A stretch of DNA of 38,093 nt from Chloroflexota bacterium (GCA_020850535.1 JADZEM010000073.1:1-38093); one strand, 5' to 3'. Shown: positions 14,503 to 22,121, numbered from the stretch's first letter. Made by a program: numbers and translations. The notes: generated by a model from the sequence alone, not told the origin.

Positions 14503-15404
14503 ACGCTGTCGCCAGCTCCTCTGGCTCGGGGCAGGCCACGCTGGCGCGTGCGACTGGGCACGCGCGCGCCCGGACGGCCCGCACGCCGGCCTCGCGGTAC
14601 GTCCTCCACGCGATCCTGATCGTGCTGAGCGTGTTGTACCTGCTGCCGTTCTTCTGGATGATCTCCACCAGCCTGAAGCCGGACGGGCAGGAGATCGCGA
14701 TGCCGCCGCAGTGGATCCCGAATCCGGCCGTCTGGGACAACTATGTCCGCTCGATGACGGCCTCGCCGATGCTCTGGTACCTGCGGAACACGCTCATCGT
14801 CACGCTGACGGCGACGTTCTTCGGCGTGCTGACGGCGAGCCTCGCAGGCTACGCTTTCGCGCGGCTGCGGTTCCCGGGCCGGAACATCCTGTTCAGCCTC
14901 TGCCTCGCCACGCTGATGCTGCCGGGCATCGTGACCCTGATCCCCGAGTTCCTGCTGTTCCGCTTCATCGGCTGGAACAACACGTTCCTGCCGCTGATCG
15001 TGCCGTGGAGCCTGGGCGGTCACGCGCTGGGGATCTTCCTCTTCCGCCAGTACGCGCTGACCATCCCACGGGATTTTGACGAGGCGGCGCGCGTGGACGG
15101 CGCGGGGGCGTTACGCATCTGGTGGACGATCATCGTGCCGTTGTCCGGCCCGGTCATCGCCACAATGGCGATCCTGGCGTTCATCCACCATTGGAACGAC
15201 TTCCTGCGTCCGCTGGTCTTCTTGCAGGACCGCGATCTGCGGACGCTGGCGATCGGCCTGCGGTTGTTCCGGGGCGAGTTCCTGGTGCAGTGGAACCTGC
15301 TGATGGCCGCCTCCACGCTGATGCTGCTGCCGGTGCTGGCGCTGTTCTTCGCAGCGCAGCGCTACTTCGTGCAGGGGATCGTGATGAGCGGCCTGAAGGG
15401 GTAG
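14499..15404 (+). CDS. Sugar ABC transporter permease (MalG/UgpE type)
   Basis: A 301-residue inner-membrane permease, partner of the preceding subunit. The N-terminal 40 residues are Ala/Ser/Arg-rich and cytoplasmic, followed by ILIVLSVLYLLPFFWMI and five more helices. The EAA loop reads FDEAARVDGAGALRIWWTII. It starts in an ATGA overlap with the upstream permease. No ATP-binding subunit follows; as in many sugar importers of this class, a shared MsmX/UgpC-type ATPase encoded elsewhere probably energises it. That is family knowledge, not something seen here. Confidence 0.93.
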   Translation: MNAVASSSGSGQATLARATGHARARTARTPASRYVLHAILIVLSVLYLLPFFWMISTSLKPDGQEIAMPPQWIPNPAVWDNYVRSMTASPMLWYLRNTLIVTLTATFFGVLTASLAGYAFARLRFPGRNILFSLCLATLMLPGIVTLIPEFLLFRFIGWNNTFLPLIVPWSLGGHALGIFLFRQYALTIPRDFDEAARVDGAGALRIWWTIIVPLSGPVIATMAILAFIHHWNDFLRPLVFLQDRDLRTLAIGLRLFRGEFLVQWNLLMAASTLMLLPVLALFFAAQRYFVQGIVMSGLKG

Positions 15405-15445
15405 GTGTTGGGTCGTGGATTGTAGGTCGTGGGGAAGGGATCACG

Positions 15446-15528
15446 CCCACGACCCACGACCCACGACCCACGACCCACGACCCACGACCCACGACCCACG
15501 ACCCACGACCCACGACCCACGACCCACG
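15446..15528. repeat. Tandem heptamer CCCACGA, about 12 copies
   Basis: Eighty-three bases are an almost perfect array of the 7-bp unit CCCACGA, between the permease stop and the convergent folE stop. Just before it (15408-15432) are two inverted copies of the unit (GGGTCGTGG and GGTCGTGGGG), so transcripts from the plus strand could fold back on the array. It is a simple-sequence repeat prone to copy-number change and possibly a bidirectional transcription stop. It is not a CRISPR array, as there are no spacers. Confidence 0.85.
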
Positions 15529-15533
15529 CGAGG

Positions 15534-16211
15534 CTAGCGGCGGTCCCCGGTCAGCGCGAGGAACTCGGCGCGGGCGCGGTCGTCGTTCCGCAGCTGCCCG
15601 AGCAGCGTGCTCGTCCTGGTCGTGCTCTGCTGCTTCTCGACGCCGCGCATCATCATGCAGAGATGGCTGGCCTCGATCACCACGCCGACGCCGGAAGGAT
15701 CGAGCAGCTCCTGGATGCACGCGGCGACCTGGCGGGTGAGCCGCTCCTGCACCTGGAGCCGCCGCGCGAACACGTCCACCAGGCGCGGCAGCTTGCTCAG
15801 CCCGACCACGTGTCCTTGCGGCAGGTAGCCGATGTGCACGCGCCCGAAGAACGGCAGCAGGTGATGCTCGCACAGGCTGTAGAACTCGATGTCCTTGACC
15901 AGCACCATGTCGTCGTACTCGACCTCGAAGAGGGCGTCCCCGACCACGTCGCGCGGGTCCATCCTATATCCCTCGGTGAGCGCCTCCATGCTCTTGCGGA
16001 CGCGCCTGGGGGTGTCCAGCAGGCCATCCCGCGAGGGATCCTCGCCAACGCCGATCAGCAGATCGCGGGCGGCGGCTTCCAGCAGCGAGCCGTCCGCCTC
16101 CACGAACCGCTCCTCTCGGCGAAGCGCGCCGCCGTCGAGCGCGGCCAGTTTGGCGTGCCCGTTCGTATGGACGCCGTTGGCGTCCGAGCGGCGGGCAGGA
16201 TTGATCGACAT
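15534..16211 (-). CDS. folE: GTP cyclohydrolase I (type IA)
   Basis: A 225-residue enzyme converting GTP to 7,8-dihydroneopterin triphosphate, the first step of folate and tetrahydropterin synthesis. All zinc and active-site elements are present: SLCEHHLLPFFG (Cys114, His116, His117) and HLCMMMRGVEKQ (His183, Cys185). Residues 1-40 are a non-conserved extension. ATG 16211 sits five bases after AGGTGAG and is preferred over the in-frame GTG at 16229. It lies about 100 bp downstream of a pyruvoyl-tetrahydropterin-synthase-like gene on the same strand, so the two consecutive pathway steps are probably co-transcribed. Confidence 0.96.
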   Translation of the reverse strand: MSINPARRSDANGVHTNGHAKLAALDGGALRREERFVEADGSLLEAAARDLLIGVGEDPSRDGLLDTPRRVRKSMEALTEGYRMDPRDVVGDALFEVEYDDMVLVKDIEFYSLCEHHLLPFFGRVHIGYLPQGHVVGLSKLPRLVDVFARRLQVQERLTRQVAACIQELLDPSGVGVVIEASHLCMMMRGVEKQQSTTRTSTLLGQLRNDDRARAEFLALTGDRR

Positions 16212-16312
16212 CGTACTCACCTTCTCCACCGTGCAGGCGCACCAACCATCCTGGTGTCGGTGCGGGAGCGAGGCTCTCCCCGAGGGCGAGAGGCCAGCTT
16301 CCCCGGTGCCAG

Positions 16313-16723
16313 CTACGGCGCTTCGTATGTGGCGCTGTTGTTCTCGGTCTCCTGAACGCGCACCCGCACGAGCCGGGCGCGCTCCGAGATCGGTCCGACG
16401 AGCCGCTCCCAGAAGACCAGGGCGAGGTTCTCCGCTGTGGGAATGACGCCACGCAGAAACTCGACGTCGGTGTTCAGGTTGCGATGATCGACTTGTTCGA
16501 CAACATGCCGATCCACCACTTCTTTAACCCACTTGAGGTCGGCGATCATTCCCGTTTCCGGATCCAGCGTGCCTGAGATCGTCACTTCCAGCGCGTAGTT
16601 GTGCCCATGACCGCCCGGATTGGCACACCGGCCGAACACCGCCACGTTCCGGCGGTCATCCCACTCCGGACGAAACAGCCGATGTGCAGCGGCGAAGGTC
16701 GCCCGGCGGGTGATGGTGAGCAC
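16313..16723 (-). CDS. 6-pyruvoyltetrahydropterin synthase-like protein
   Basis: A 136-residue T-fold enzyme acting on dihydroneopterin triphosphate. Zinc ligands His14, His39 and His41 and catalytic Cys33 are visible in AAAHRLFRPEW and FGRCANPGGHGHNY. The DPETGM, DHRNLN and PTAEN segments resemble true 6-pyruvoyltetrahydropterin synthases more than QueD of queuosine synthesis, though a QueD-like role is not excluded. The GTG at 16723 follows GGAGG by about ten bases and starts directly at the fold. It precedes folE on the same strand; together they would supply a tetrahydropterin, but no dedicated sepiapterin reductase is adjacent. Confidence 0.88.
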   Translation of the reverse strand: MLTITRRATFAAAHRLFRPEWDDRRNVAVFGRCANPGGHGHNYALEVTISGTLDPETGMIADLKWVKEVVDRHVVEQVDHRNLNTDVEFLRGVIPTAENLALVFWERLVGPISERARLVRVRVQETENNSATYEAP

Positions 16724-16906
16724 GACCTGAGCCTCCAGAGCACACGAGATGAGCCGGCTGCCAGCAGCGCAAGCCCTGCATCTGCTGCGTTGCAACCGCT
16801 TGCAGGTACGAACGGATCATAGCAGGCGACCCGCCCGCCCTCGTCAGGAGTCTAGCACGGCGCGCACATATCCTGTGCAAAAGCTGTGCAATACGCCTGA
16901 CGCGGC

Positions 16907-17821
16907 ATGCGTTCTGCTTCGCTCCTCTGCATGTCCGATGCCGCCGGCTCCCCATCTTCTGCTGCGTCCATCCGACGACCCGCCGTCGTCTCTGACCGGC
17001 CGTCTCCCGGTTCCGCGTCGGCCTCGGCCTCGGCCTCGACCTCGACCTCGGTCTCGGAGGTGGCGGCCTACTACCGCGATGTCGCACCGTTCTACGACGC
17101 CGAGCTTGCCGACCGCGACGATCTCCCGTTCTGGCAGCGTATTGGGCGGCGTTTTGCAGGGGCCAGCGTGCTGGAGCTTGGGTGCGGCAGCGGCACGGTC
17201 ACCGAGGTGCTGGCGGCCGATGCACGCCGGCTGGTGGGCGTCGATCTGTCGGACGATCTCTTGCAGCACGCCCGGCGACGGCTGACACGCTGGCCGCACG
17301 TCGCGCTCACGCGGGCCGACATGCGCGAGCTGCCACTGTCGGCCTCGGCCGGTCAGTTCGACCTGATCGTCGCGGCCAATGACCCGTTCAGCCATCTGAC
17401 GACGGCCGAAGACCGGGACGCGGTCTTGCACAGCGTCGCACACCTCCTGTCGCCGGGCGGCCAGCTCATCCTCGATGCGCTCTGGCTGCCGCCGGCCGAC
17501 GCTCGGGCGGTCGCCACGCCTGCCGGGCGCGTGCAGCAGCACGCTGCGACCCTCAGGGGCCAGCCGCTGCGGGTCGTCGAGCGCTGGCGGCGCGATCCGG
17601 CACGGCGCAGCTGCTGCCTCGCCCGCTACGAGTACCAGGTGTCGGGCCGACAGCCCGTCGTGGCGAGCTTCCAGGCGCGAGACTGGACGGTCTCGGAGCT
17701 GGCCCAACGTCTCGAACGGGCGGGGCTGGCCGAAGTTGCCCGCTGGGGCGGCTACGACAGCCGCCCGTGGGATCCGAACACCTCGCAGCACCTGATCGTG
17801 GCCGCCCACGTGCCGCGGTGA
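16907..17821 (+). CDS. Class I SAM-dependent methyltransferase
   Basis: A protein of up to 304 residues with a Rossmann-fold methyltransferase domain: motif I VLELGCGSGTVTEV (88-101), acidic GVDLS at strand two, DLIVAANDPFSHL at motif IV and LLSPGGQLILD after it. The first 50 residues are low complexity, ending in a Ser/Ala/Thr run encoded by a CCTCGG-type hexamer repeat, so the true start may be later (for example GTG 17060). A C-terminal domain (about 200-300) resembles that of small-molecule methyltransferases. It is divergent from the pterin genes. The substrate is unknown. Confidence 0.82.
   Translation: MRSASLLCMSDAAGSPSSAASIRRPAVVSDRPSPGSASASASASTSTSVSEVAAYYRDVAPFYDAELADRDDLPFWQRIGRRFAGASVLELGCGSGTVTEVLAADARRLVGVDLSDDLLQHARRRLTRWPHVALTRADMRELPLSASAGQFDLIVAANDPFSHLTTAEDRDAVLHSVAHLLSPGGQLILDALWLPPADARAVATPAGRVQQHAATLRGQPLRVVERWRRDPARRSCCLARYEYQVSGRQPVVASFQARDWTVSELAQRLERAGLAEVARWGGYDSRPWDPNTSQHLIVAAHVPR
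17017..17057. repeat. CCTCGG-type hexamer microsatellite
   Basis: Six to seven units of CCTCGG/CCTCGA lie inside the N-terminal coding part of the methyltransferase and encode its Ser-Ala/Ser-Thr run. A hexamer keeps frame when copies are gained or lost, so length variation would change only the linker. Confidence 0.6.
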
Positions 17822-17943
17822 AAGCCCGGGCCGCCGAGTCGGTGAAGGCCCTCACCCCCAGTCCACCCCGCTGGTGGTACGGAGTCTGCCCTGCTCTGTT
17901 CGGTCAGAACGCAATGAAGGAGATGCTGATGCTCGGAGACTCC

Positions 17944-18624
17944 ATGAGAAAGGTGCGACCGTCAACGCGCCGCGCCCTGGTCTCGTCGTTGATCGCCGTG
18001 CCGGCCCTGGTGGTCGTGACGGCATGCGCCGGCAGCCCGCCGGCGGCGCCCTCGCAGCCCACCGTGCAGGCGGCGACGACCCAGGTCGTGGCGGCGGCCT
18101 CGCCGGCCGCTGCAACCGTGCAAGCGGCGGCCTCGCCGGCAGCCGCCACCGTCCAGGCTGCCGCCTCGCCAGCCATGGCGACCGCCCAGGCCGCCGCCTC
18201 GCCGATGGCGACGCAGGGTGCGGCTGTCGTGGCGACGGCTGCCGCCGGCCTCGCGCCGATGGCCAGCCCCAGCCCGGGCGCCAGCCCTGCCGCCCAGGGG
18301 AACGGTGCACTGCGCATCGCCGATGCCAGTCTGGCCGACTCCACCCCCTGGCTGATGCTCCAGAACGCCGGCGACGAGCCTGTCGCCGTGGGCGGTTGGA
18401 CCCTCCAGGTCGGCGCGGCGCACGCGGAGCTTCCCACCGATGCAGTTGTTGAACCGGGCGCAACGTTGACGTTGCACGCGGGCGCCGGCCTCAGCAGCGA
18501 CGACGAGCTCTTTCTGGGGAACGCGGGCGACGCCCTGGCTGCCGCCGCGCTGCCCGGCACGCCGGTCCGCCTGATGGACGCCAACGGCCGGCTCCAGGCC
18601 GAGACGACAGTGCCGCGCTTCTAG
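17944..18624 (+). CDS. Lipoprotein with a lamin-tail-like domain
   Basis: A 226-residue predicted lipoprotein: Arg-rich start, hydrophobic helix and lipobox VVTAC with Cys28. Residues about 40-125 are a low-complexity region of repeated AAASPAAATVQ units. The last 95 residues (ADSTPWLMLQNAGDEPVAVG, then GWTLQ, VEPGATLTLHAG, DELFLGNAGD and VRLMDANG) have the layout of the lamin-tail/LTD immunoglobulin-like fold found on many bacterial secreted proteins. No enzyme domain is attached, so it may be a surface adaptor. ATG 17944 follows CGGAG by about six bases and opens a standard signal peptide; ATG 17914 would add ten residues. Confidence 0.75.
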   Translation: MRKVRPSTRRALVSSLIAVPALVVVTACAGSPPAAPSQPTVQAATTQVVAAASPAAATVQAAASPAAATVQAAASPAMATAQAAASPMATQGAAVVATAAAGLAPMASPSPGASPAAQGNGALRIADASLADSTPWLMLQNAGDEPVAVGGWTLQVGAAHAELPTDAVVEPGATLTLHAGAGLSSDDELFLGNAGDALAAAALPGTPVRLMDANGRLQAETTVPRF

Positions 18625-18662
18625 CGCAAAGGGAAGAGGTGTCAGGGAAGTGGACCGCACCA

Positions 18663-18701
18663 CAGGGCGATTGCACGTAGGGCACGTCGTGCAATCGCCC
18701 T
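18663..18701. repeat. Minimal 39-bp palindromic repeat, copy D
   Basis: AGGGCGATTGCACG (18664-18677) and CGTGCAATCGCCCT (18688-18701) are exact reverse complements around a ten-base loop. These arms are the same terminal repeats that bound the longer copies at 26105, 30775 and 37841, so this looks like an end-to-end remnant of that family. Placed between two convergent genes, the 14-bp stem could also stop transcription in both directions. Confidence 0.75.
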
Positions 18702-18725
18702 ATCACCGGTCCCCTGCAACCTCGC

Positions 18726-19550
18726 TCAGTAGCTCTTGAAGGCCCGGGCGAACGCGTCCGCGCGGGCCGCATCGCCGCGCACCTGCCAGCGGCCCCCCGA
18801 CGCGAACCGCTCGACGGGCCGGCGGTTGGACATCACCAGCCCGAACGCCGACGGGTCCGTGACGATGGTCACGTCTGGCGTCGCGTCGTTGCCGACCGCC
18901 GCGACGGCCCCATTGCCGATCTGGAACGTCACCGTCAGCGGATCGCCGGCCTGCAGCTCCACGCGGTAGACGCCCGCCAACGCGGCGTCGTCCGCGCCGC
19001 CGAATCCCCGTCCGAAGCGTGCGGGCAACGTCCGAGCGAACGCGGCCTGGGTAGCCGTTCGGACCTCGGCGGCCGGGTCCAGGGCGACCCGGATGTCCCA
19101 ATCGTGGAGTGCCAGCTCGAACAGCCACTGATCCTGCACCCAGACCAGCGGCTGCGCCCCGATGGGGTGCCAGCCCTGTGCCCCGGCAGGGGTGCTCGGG
19201 ATGGCGTCCAGCTCGGCGGCGATGGCCGCGCTGGCCTGCCGGTACCAGTCCAGCAGCTCGGCGGGAGACTGCTTCAGCGCCTCCTGCTGCCGCGCGGCGC
19301 GCGCGGCGCGGAACGCCGCCACACCCTCAGCGGCGGCCAGAGGCGGCGGGCCGGGGTCGCCGGTGCGCCCCCGCGCGATGCTGTCCCCGAGCAGCTCGGC
19401 GACCTGCGCGCAGTGGATCAGCGCGGCGGCAATCGTCCAGCCCTCGCAGTCGCTGGGCTGCTGCCAGGTGGCGGCAGGCAGCCCCGCCATGTCTGCCTGA
19501 AAGGCTCGGTCAAGGTCGGCAATCGCCGCCCGGATCGCAGTCAGGTCCAT
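18726..19550 (-). CDS. MDMPI/DinB-like maleylpyruvate isomerase family protein
   Basis: A 274-residue protein with an N-terminal DinB-like metal-binding helical bundle (CEGWTIAAALIHCAQVAELL, later FELALHDWDIRVAL) and a C-terminal SCP2-like alpha/beta domain (about 180-270). This is the layout of the mycothiol-dependent maleylpyruvate isomerase family, whose characterised members isomerise or transfer groups with a low-molecular-weight thiol. The substrate and even the thiol are unknown here. Two adjacent ATGs (19553 and 19550) follow GGAGGGGG; the second has the better spacing. A second family member lies at 31571, sharing architecture but not obviously sequence. Confidence 0.8.
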   Translation of the reverse strand: MDLTAIRAAIADLDRAFQADMAGLPAATWQQPSDCEGWTIAAALIHCAQVAELLGDSIARGRTGDPGPPPLAAAEGVAAFRAARAARQQEALKQSPAELLDWYRQASAAIAAELDAIPSTPAGAQGWHPIGAQPLVWVQDQWLFELALHDWDIRVALDPAAEVRTATQAAFARTLPARFGRGFGGADDAALAGVYRVELQAGDPLTVTFQIGNGAVAAVGNDATPDVTIVTDPSAFGLVMSNRRPVERFASGGRWQVRGDAARADAFARAFKSY

Positions 19551-19602
19551 CATCCCCCTCCGAAGGTTGAGCGAAGATCGAGGCGCAGGGTGCGGCCCCT
19601 CC

Positions 19603-20391
19603 TCACTGGAGGAGCGGTCGCCGGTGGAACGCGATCAGGAAGTCAGCCGTGGCCCGAACGATGGCGTCCACGGTCTGCTCGCCAAGCTCGGCGCTCGCCT
19701 GGTCGGCGGCATCGGAGACGCCCTCGCTGGACTCCCAGATGCCCGGGTAGCGGACGGGCACCCCGTTGACCTGCCCGCTGATCGCCAGGGGGCGCGGCTC
19801 GCGGTCTGGCGGGAAGCGCTTCGCAAGCTGGGGCAGGTCCGGCCGGACGGCCATGATGCAGCTCGTCTCGAAGTGGCCGGCATGGCCCGGCCCGGCAAAC
19901 GGCAGGGCGGCGACGGCCTCCTTCCCGACGGTCCAGTACGAGGCGGCGCAGACGGCCATCCCCAGCCGCTTCTCGAACACCAGCTCATTGGCGGCCACCC
20001 GCATCGGATCTTCGTTGCCGCCGTGCCCGTTCAGGATCACCAGCCGCTTGCCGCCCATGCGCGCCACGCACTCGGCAAGATCCACCAGCACGCCGATGTA
20101 GGTCCGCTGGCCGATCGAGAGTGCGCCGCCCACCGCCAGGTGGTGCGACGAGCAGCCGAACGGCAGCACCGGCGCAACCAGCACGTCGACGCTGGCGGCA
20201 GCAAGCTCGGCGGCACGCAGGGCCACCGTCTCCGCCATCACATGATCCGTGAGCAGCGGCAGGTGCGGACCGTGCTGCTCCGTTGCGCCAATCGGGATGA
20301 CGACGGTCGCTTCTGGCATCCGCTGTTGCAGCTCTTCGCGGGTCAGCTCGGCCAGGCGCACCCGCCGACGCGGCGCAGACGTGGACTCCAC
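19603..20391 (-). CDS. Creatininase family amidohydrolase
   Basis: A 262-residue metal-dependent hydrolase of the creatininase/FAPy-deformylase/MftE superfamily. Metal-binding signatures are present: GATEQHGPHLPLLTD (Glu38, His40, Asp49), LNGHGGNED and the FETSCIMAVRPDL Glu. Members open cyclic or formyl amides or cleave mycofactocin peptides; the substrate here is open because no mycofactocin or creatine genes are adjacent. The GTG at 20391 follows GGAGG by seven bases and matches the usual start; the extra 74 upstream codons are filler. It lies just upstream of the MDMPI-like gene on the same strand (about 50 bp apart), a possible two-gene unit. Confidence 0.88.
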   Translation of the reverse strand: MESTSAPRRRVRLAELTREELQQRMPEATVVIPIGATEQHGPHLPLLTDHVMAETVALRAAELAAASVDVLVAPVLPFGCSSHHLAVGGALSIGQRTYIGVLVDLAECVARMGGKRLVILNGHGGNEDPMRVAANELVFEKRLGMAVCAASYWTVGKEAVAALPFAGPGHAGHFETSCIMAVRPDLPQLAKRFPPDREPRPLAISGQVNGVPVRYPGIWESSEGVSDAADQASAELGEQTVDAIVRATADFLIAFHRRPLLQ

Positions 20392-20558
20392 GGCGATCCT
20401 CCAGCCAGACTGGGCGCACAGCGGCCGGCCGCTCGGTGGGCCGGCTCGGCAGCGTGCCCGCTTGCGGCCTCGTCGATCCGCGAGCGGTATCATGGTGGCG
20501 GCAACGCATCCCCTCACGCAATGCGCCTCGCGGCGTGCTGCCGGAAGCTGGCAGTCCG

Positions 20559-20936
20559 ATGCTCTTCTTCTTTGAGCTGTTCTTGTTCGTCCTGGTGATG
20601 CTGACGCTCGCACTCGGGGAGTTCGTCAGCCGGGGGCTGGCCCTGACCTTGTGGCTCGTCGTGACGGCGTTCACGCTGGCTGGCTACCTGTTCGCCCGCC
20701 GCTCGCTGCACGCGGTGCTGCAGGGCGGCTCCGCGATACCGTTTGGTGATCCCGGCCCCGTCGTCCCGCAGCCCGGCGCTGGACACGGCCACCCGGAGAG
20801 CCTGCCCACCGAGCCGACGGTGCTGGATGAGAAGTGGGCGCGCACGCTGCTGTACAACTGGCGACGTACCAACGCACTCCTGGTGCTGGGCGCGGTGGTG
20901 GCCGGCGGCTGGTACTGGCTGGGGACGCGCGGCTAG
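20559..20936 (+). CDS. Small membrane protein, unknown function
   Basis: A 125-residue protein I do not recognise. It has two hydrophobic helices at the N-terminus (MLFFFELFLFVLVMLTLALG and a second at about 27-46), a Gly/Pro/His-rich loop near 55-85, and a third helix at the C-terminus (NALLVLGAVVAGGWYWLG). The start at 20559 opens the first helix; the longer frame adds unlikely residues. It is divergent from the creatininase-family gene and stands alone on its strand. Confidence 0.65.
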   Translation: MLFFFELFLFVLVMLTLALGEFVSRGLALTLWLVVTAFTLAGYLFARRSLHAVLQGGSAIPFGDPGPVVPQPGAGHGHPESLPTEPTVLDEKWARTLLYNWRRTNALLVLGAVVAGGWYWLGTRG

Positions 20937-21185
20937 CATTCAGGCGGCGCCCGCATCGCCATGCCGCCCTGCACGGCACATCTCGCATGCGCGACGAATT
21001 CCTGGCGGTATATGCGGAGATGCATATTTCCGTGGCCGCGGCCGGGACTAATCCTGCCCGCGTGACGTTATCTCATGCGGGCACGATCGCCGGCAGACGT
21101 GCCTGCGACTCCTGGCGCGCGCCGGGCAACCGTGATCTGTAGAGGGGATGGGCTGGCTGCTGTCCGGGCAGCACCAGACTGACGC
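20937..21185. other. Intergenic spacer with two small inverted repeats
   Basis: No gene is seen. ATATGC (21010-21015) pairs with GCATAT (21022-21027), and TGCCCGC (21055-21061) pairs with GCGGGCA (21077-21083) around a 15-base loop. The first sits in an AT-richer patch and resembles an operator; the second is hairpin-like. Both lie upstream of the histidine-kinase-like gene. Confidence 0.35.
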
Positions 21186-21983
21186 ATGACAGACCAGACC
21201 GATCAGCCAACTCCCGACGAGCTCTTCGCCGTCCTGGCCCGCGAGCTGCGGACGCCACTGTCCACAATCGAGGGATACCTGGAGCTCCTCAACAACGGGG
21301 ATGTCGGCTTGCTGTTGCCGGAGCAGCGCGAGTACCTCCAGGTCGTCGGACGGAACGTTCACCGGCTGGTCGCGGTTGTCAACGACTGGACCGAGATGTG
21401 CAAGCTCGAGGCCGGCCGGCTGCAGATCGTTCGCCAGGATGTGGACATCGAAGAGGTGATCGACCGCGCCGTTGCCGAGGTGCGTCCACGCATCCGGGCC
21501 AAGGAGCAGCGGTTCCACGTTCGGCTGCCCGACGAGCCGGTCACCGTGCTGGGCGACGCCCGGGCGTTGACCCGCGTCGTCGACAACCTGCTCTCAAACG
21601 CGCACAAGTACACCCCGCCGGCGGGGTCCATCGAGGTCGTCGTTCGGGCCGACGGCGAGGACTGGATTCGCCTCGACGTGATCGATACCGGCATCGGCCT
21701 GCGTGAAGAGGACAAAGGGAAGCTGTTCCGGAAGTTCTTCCGCTCGTCGCTGACCGAGGCCGAGCCGGGCAGCGGCCTGGGCCTGCCCATCTGCCAGATC
21801 CTGGTCGAGCGCATGGGCGGCCAGATCAGTGTGGAGAGCGCACTCGGCAAGGGCAGCACCTTCTCCGTGCGCCTGCCGTGCGGCGGCCGCGACCGCGACG
21901 GCTTCGCGCCGCCGGCCACGCCGGATGGGTCCCCCGCGGCGCAGGAAGCGCCGGTACCCGTCGCGTGCCATAGCGAGCGGTAG
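21186..21983 (+). CDS. Histidine-kinase-like protein lacking the phospho-acceptor His
   Basis: A 265-residue soluble protein with the dimerisation helices and ATPase domain of a sensor histidine kinase. The H-box region reads LARELRTPLSTIEGYLELL, where the normal phospho-accepting histidine before ELRTPL is Arg19 (codon CGC). The ATP-binding N-box NLLSNAHKYTP, G1 box DTGIGL and G2 box GSGLGL are intact. There is no membrane segment or sensor domain, and no response regulator is adjacent. It may bind ATP and heterodimerise with or regulate another kinase, or phosphorylate another protein directly. The C-terminal 30 residues are disordered Pro/Ala-rich. Confidence 0.85.
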   Translation: MTDQTDQPTPDELFAVLARELRTPLSTIEGYLELLNNGDVGLLLPEQREYLQVVGRNVHRLVAVVNDWTEMCKLEAGRLQIVRQDVDIEEVIDRAVAEVRPRIRAKEQRFHVRLPDEPVTVLGDARALTRVVDNLLSNAHKYTPPAGSIEVVVRADGEDWIRLDVIDTGIGLREEDKGKLFRKFFRSSLTEAEPGSGLGLPICQILVERMGGQISVESALGKGSTFSVRLPCGGRDRDGFAPPATPDGSPAAQEAPVPVACHSER

Positions 21984-22013
21984 GCAGCGCGCGTCGTCCG
22001 GCCGTCCCCGCTG

Positions 22014-22121
22014 GCGTCGCGAGGTTCAGCCACGCTCCACGCTCTGCACAATCGCGTCGGCAGCCAGGCAGCCCCGGAGCATAGTTGCGTCGCGAGGTTC
22101 AGCCTCTTCCACGCTCTGCAC
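22014..22121. repeat. Duplicated 35-bp segment upstream of mscL
   Basis: GCGTCGCGAGGTTCAGCC followed by ACGCTCTGCAC occurs at 22014-22049 and again at 22087-22121, with a few differences in the middle. The copies are 73 bp apart, between the kinase-like gene and mscL. They could be a local tandem duplication or paired binding sites; the second ends about 65 bp before the mscL start. Confidence 0.6.

Noticed and set aside
15446-15528. CRISPR array
   Set aside because: The unit is 7 bp with no spacers and no cas gene nearby; it is a simple tandem repeat.
15429-15530. Peptide repeat RGSWVVG encoded by the heptamer on the minus strand
   Set aside because: A 7-bp unit read in one frame gives a repeating heptapeptide by chance; there is no start signal or gene around it.
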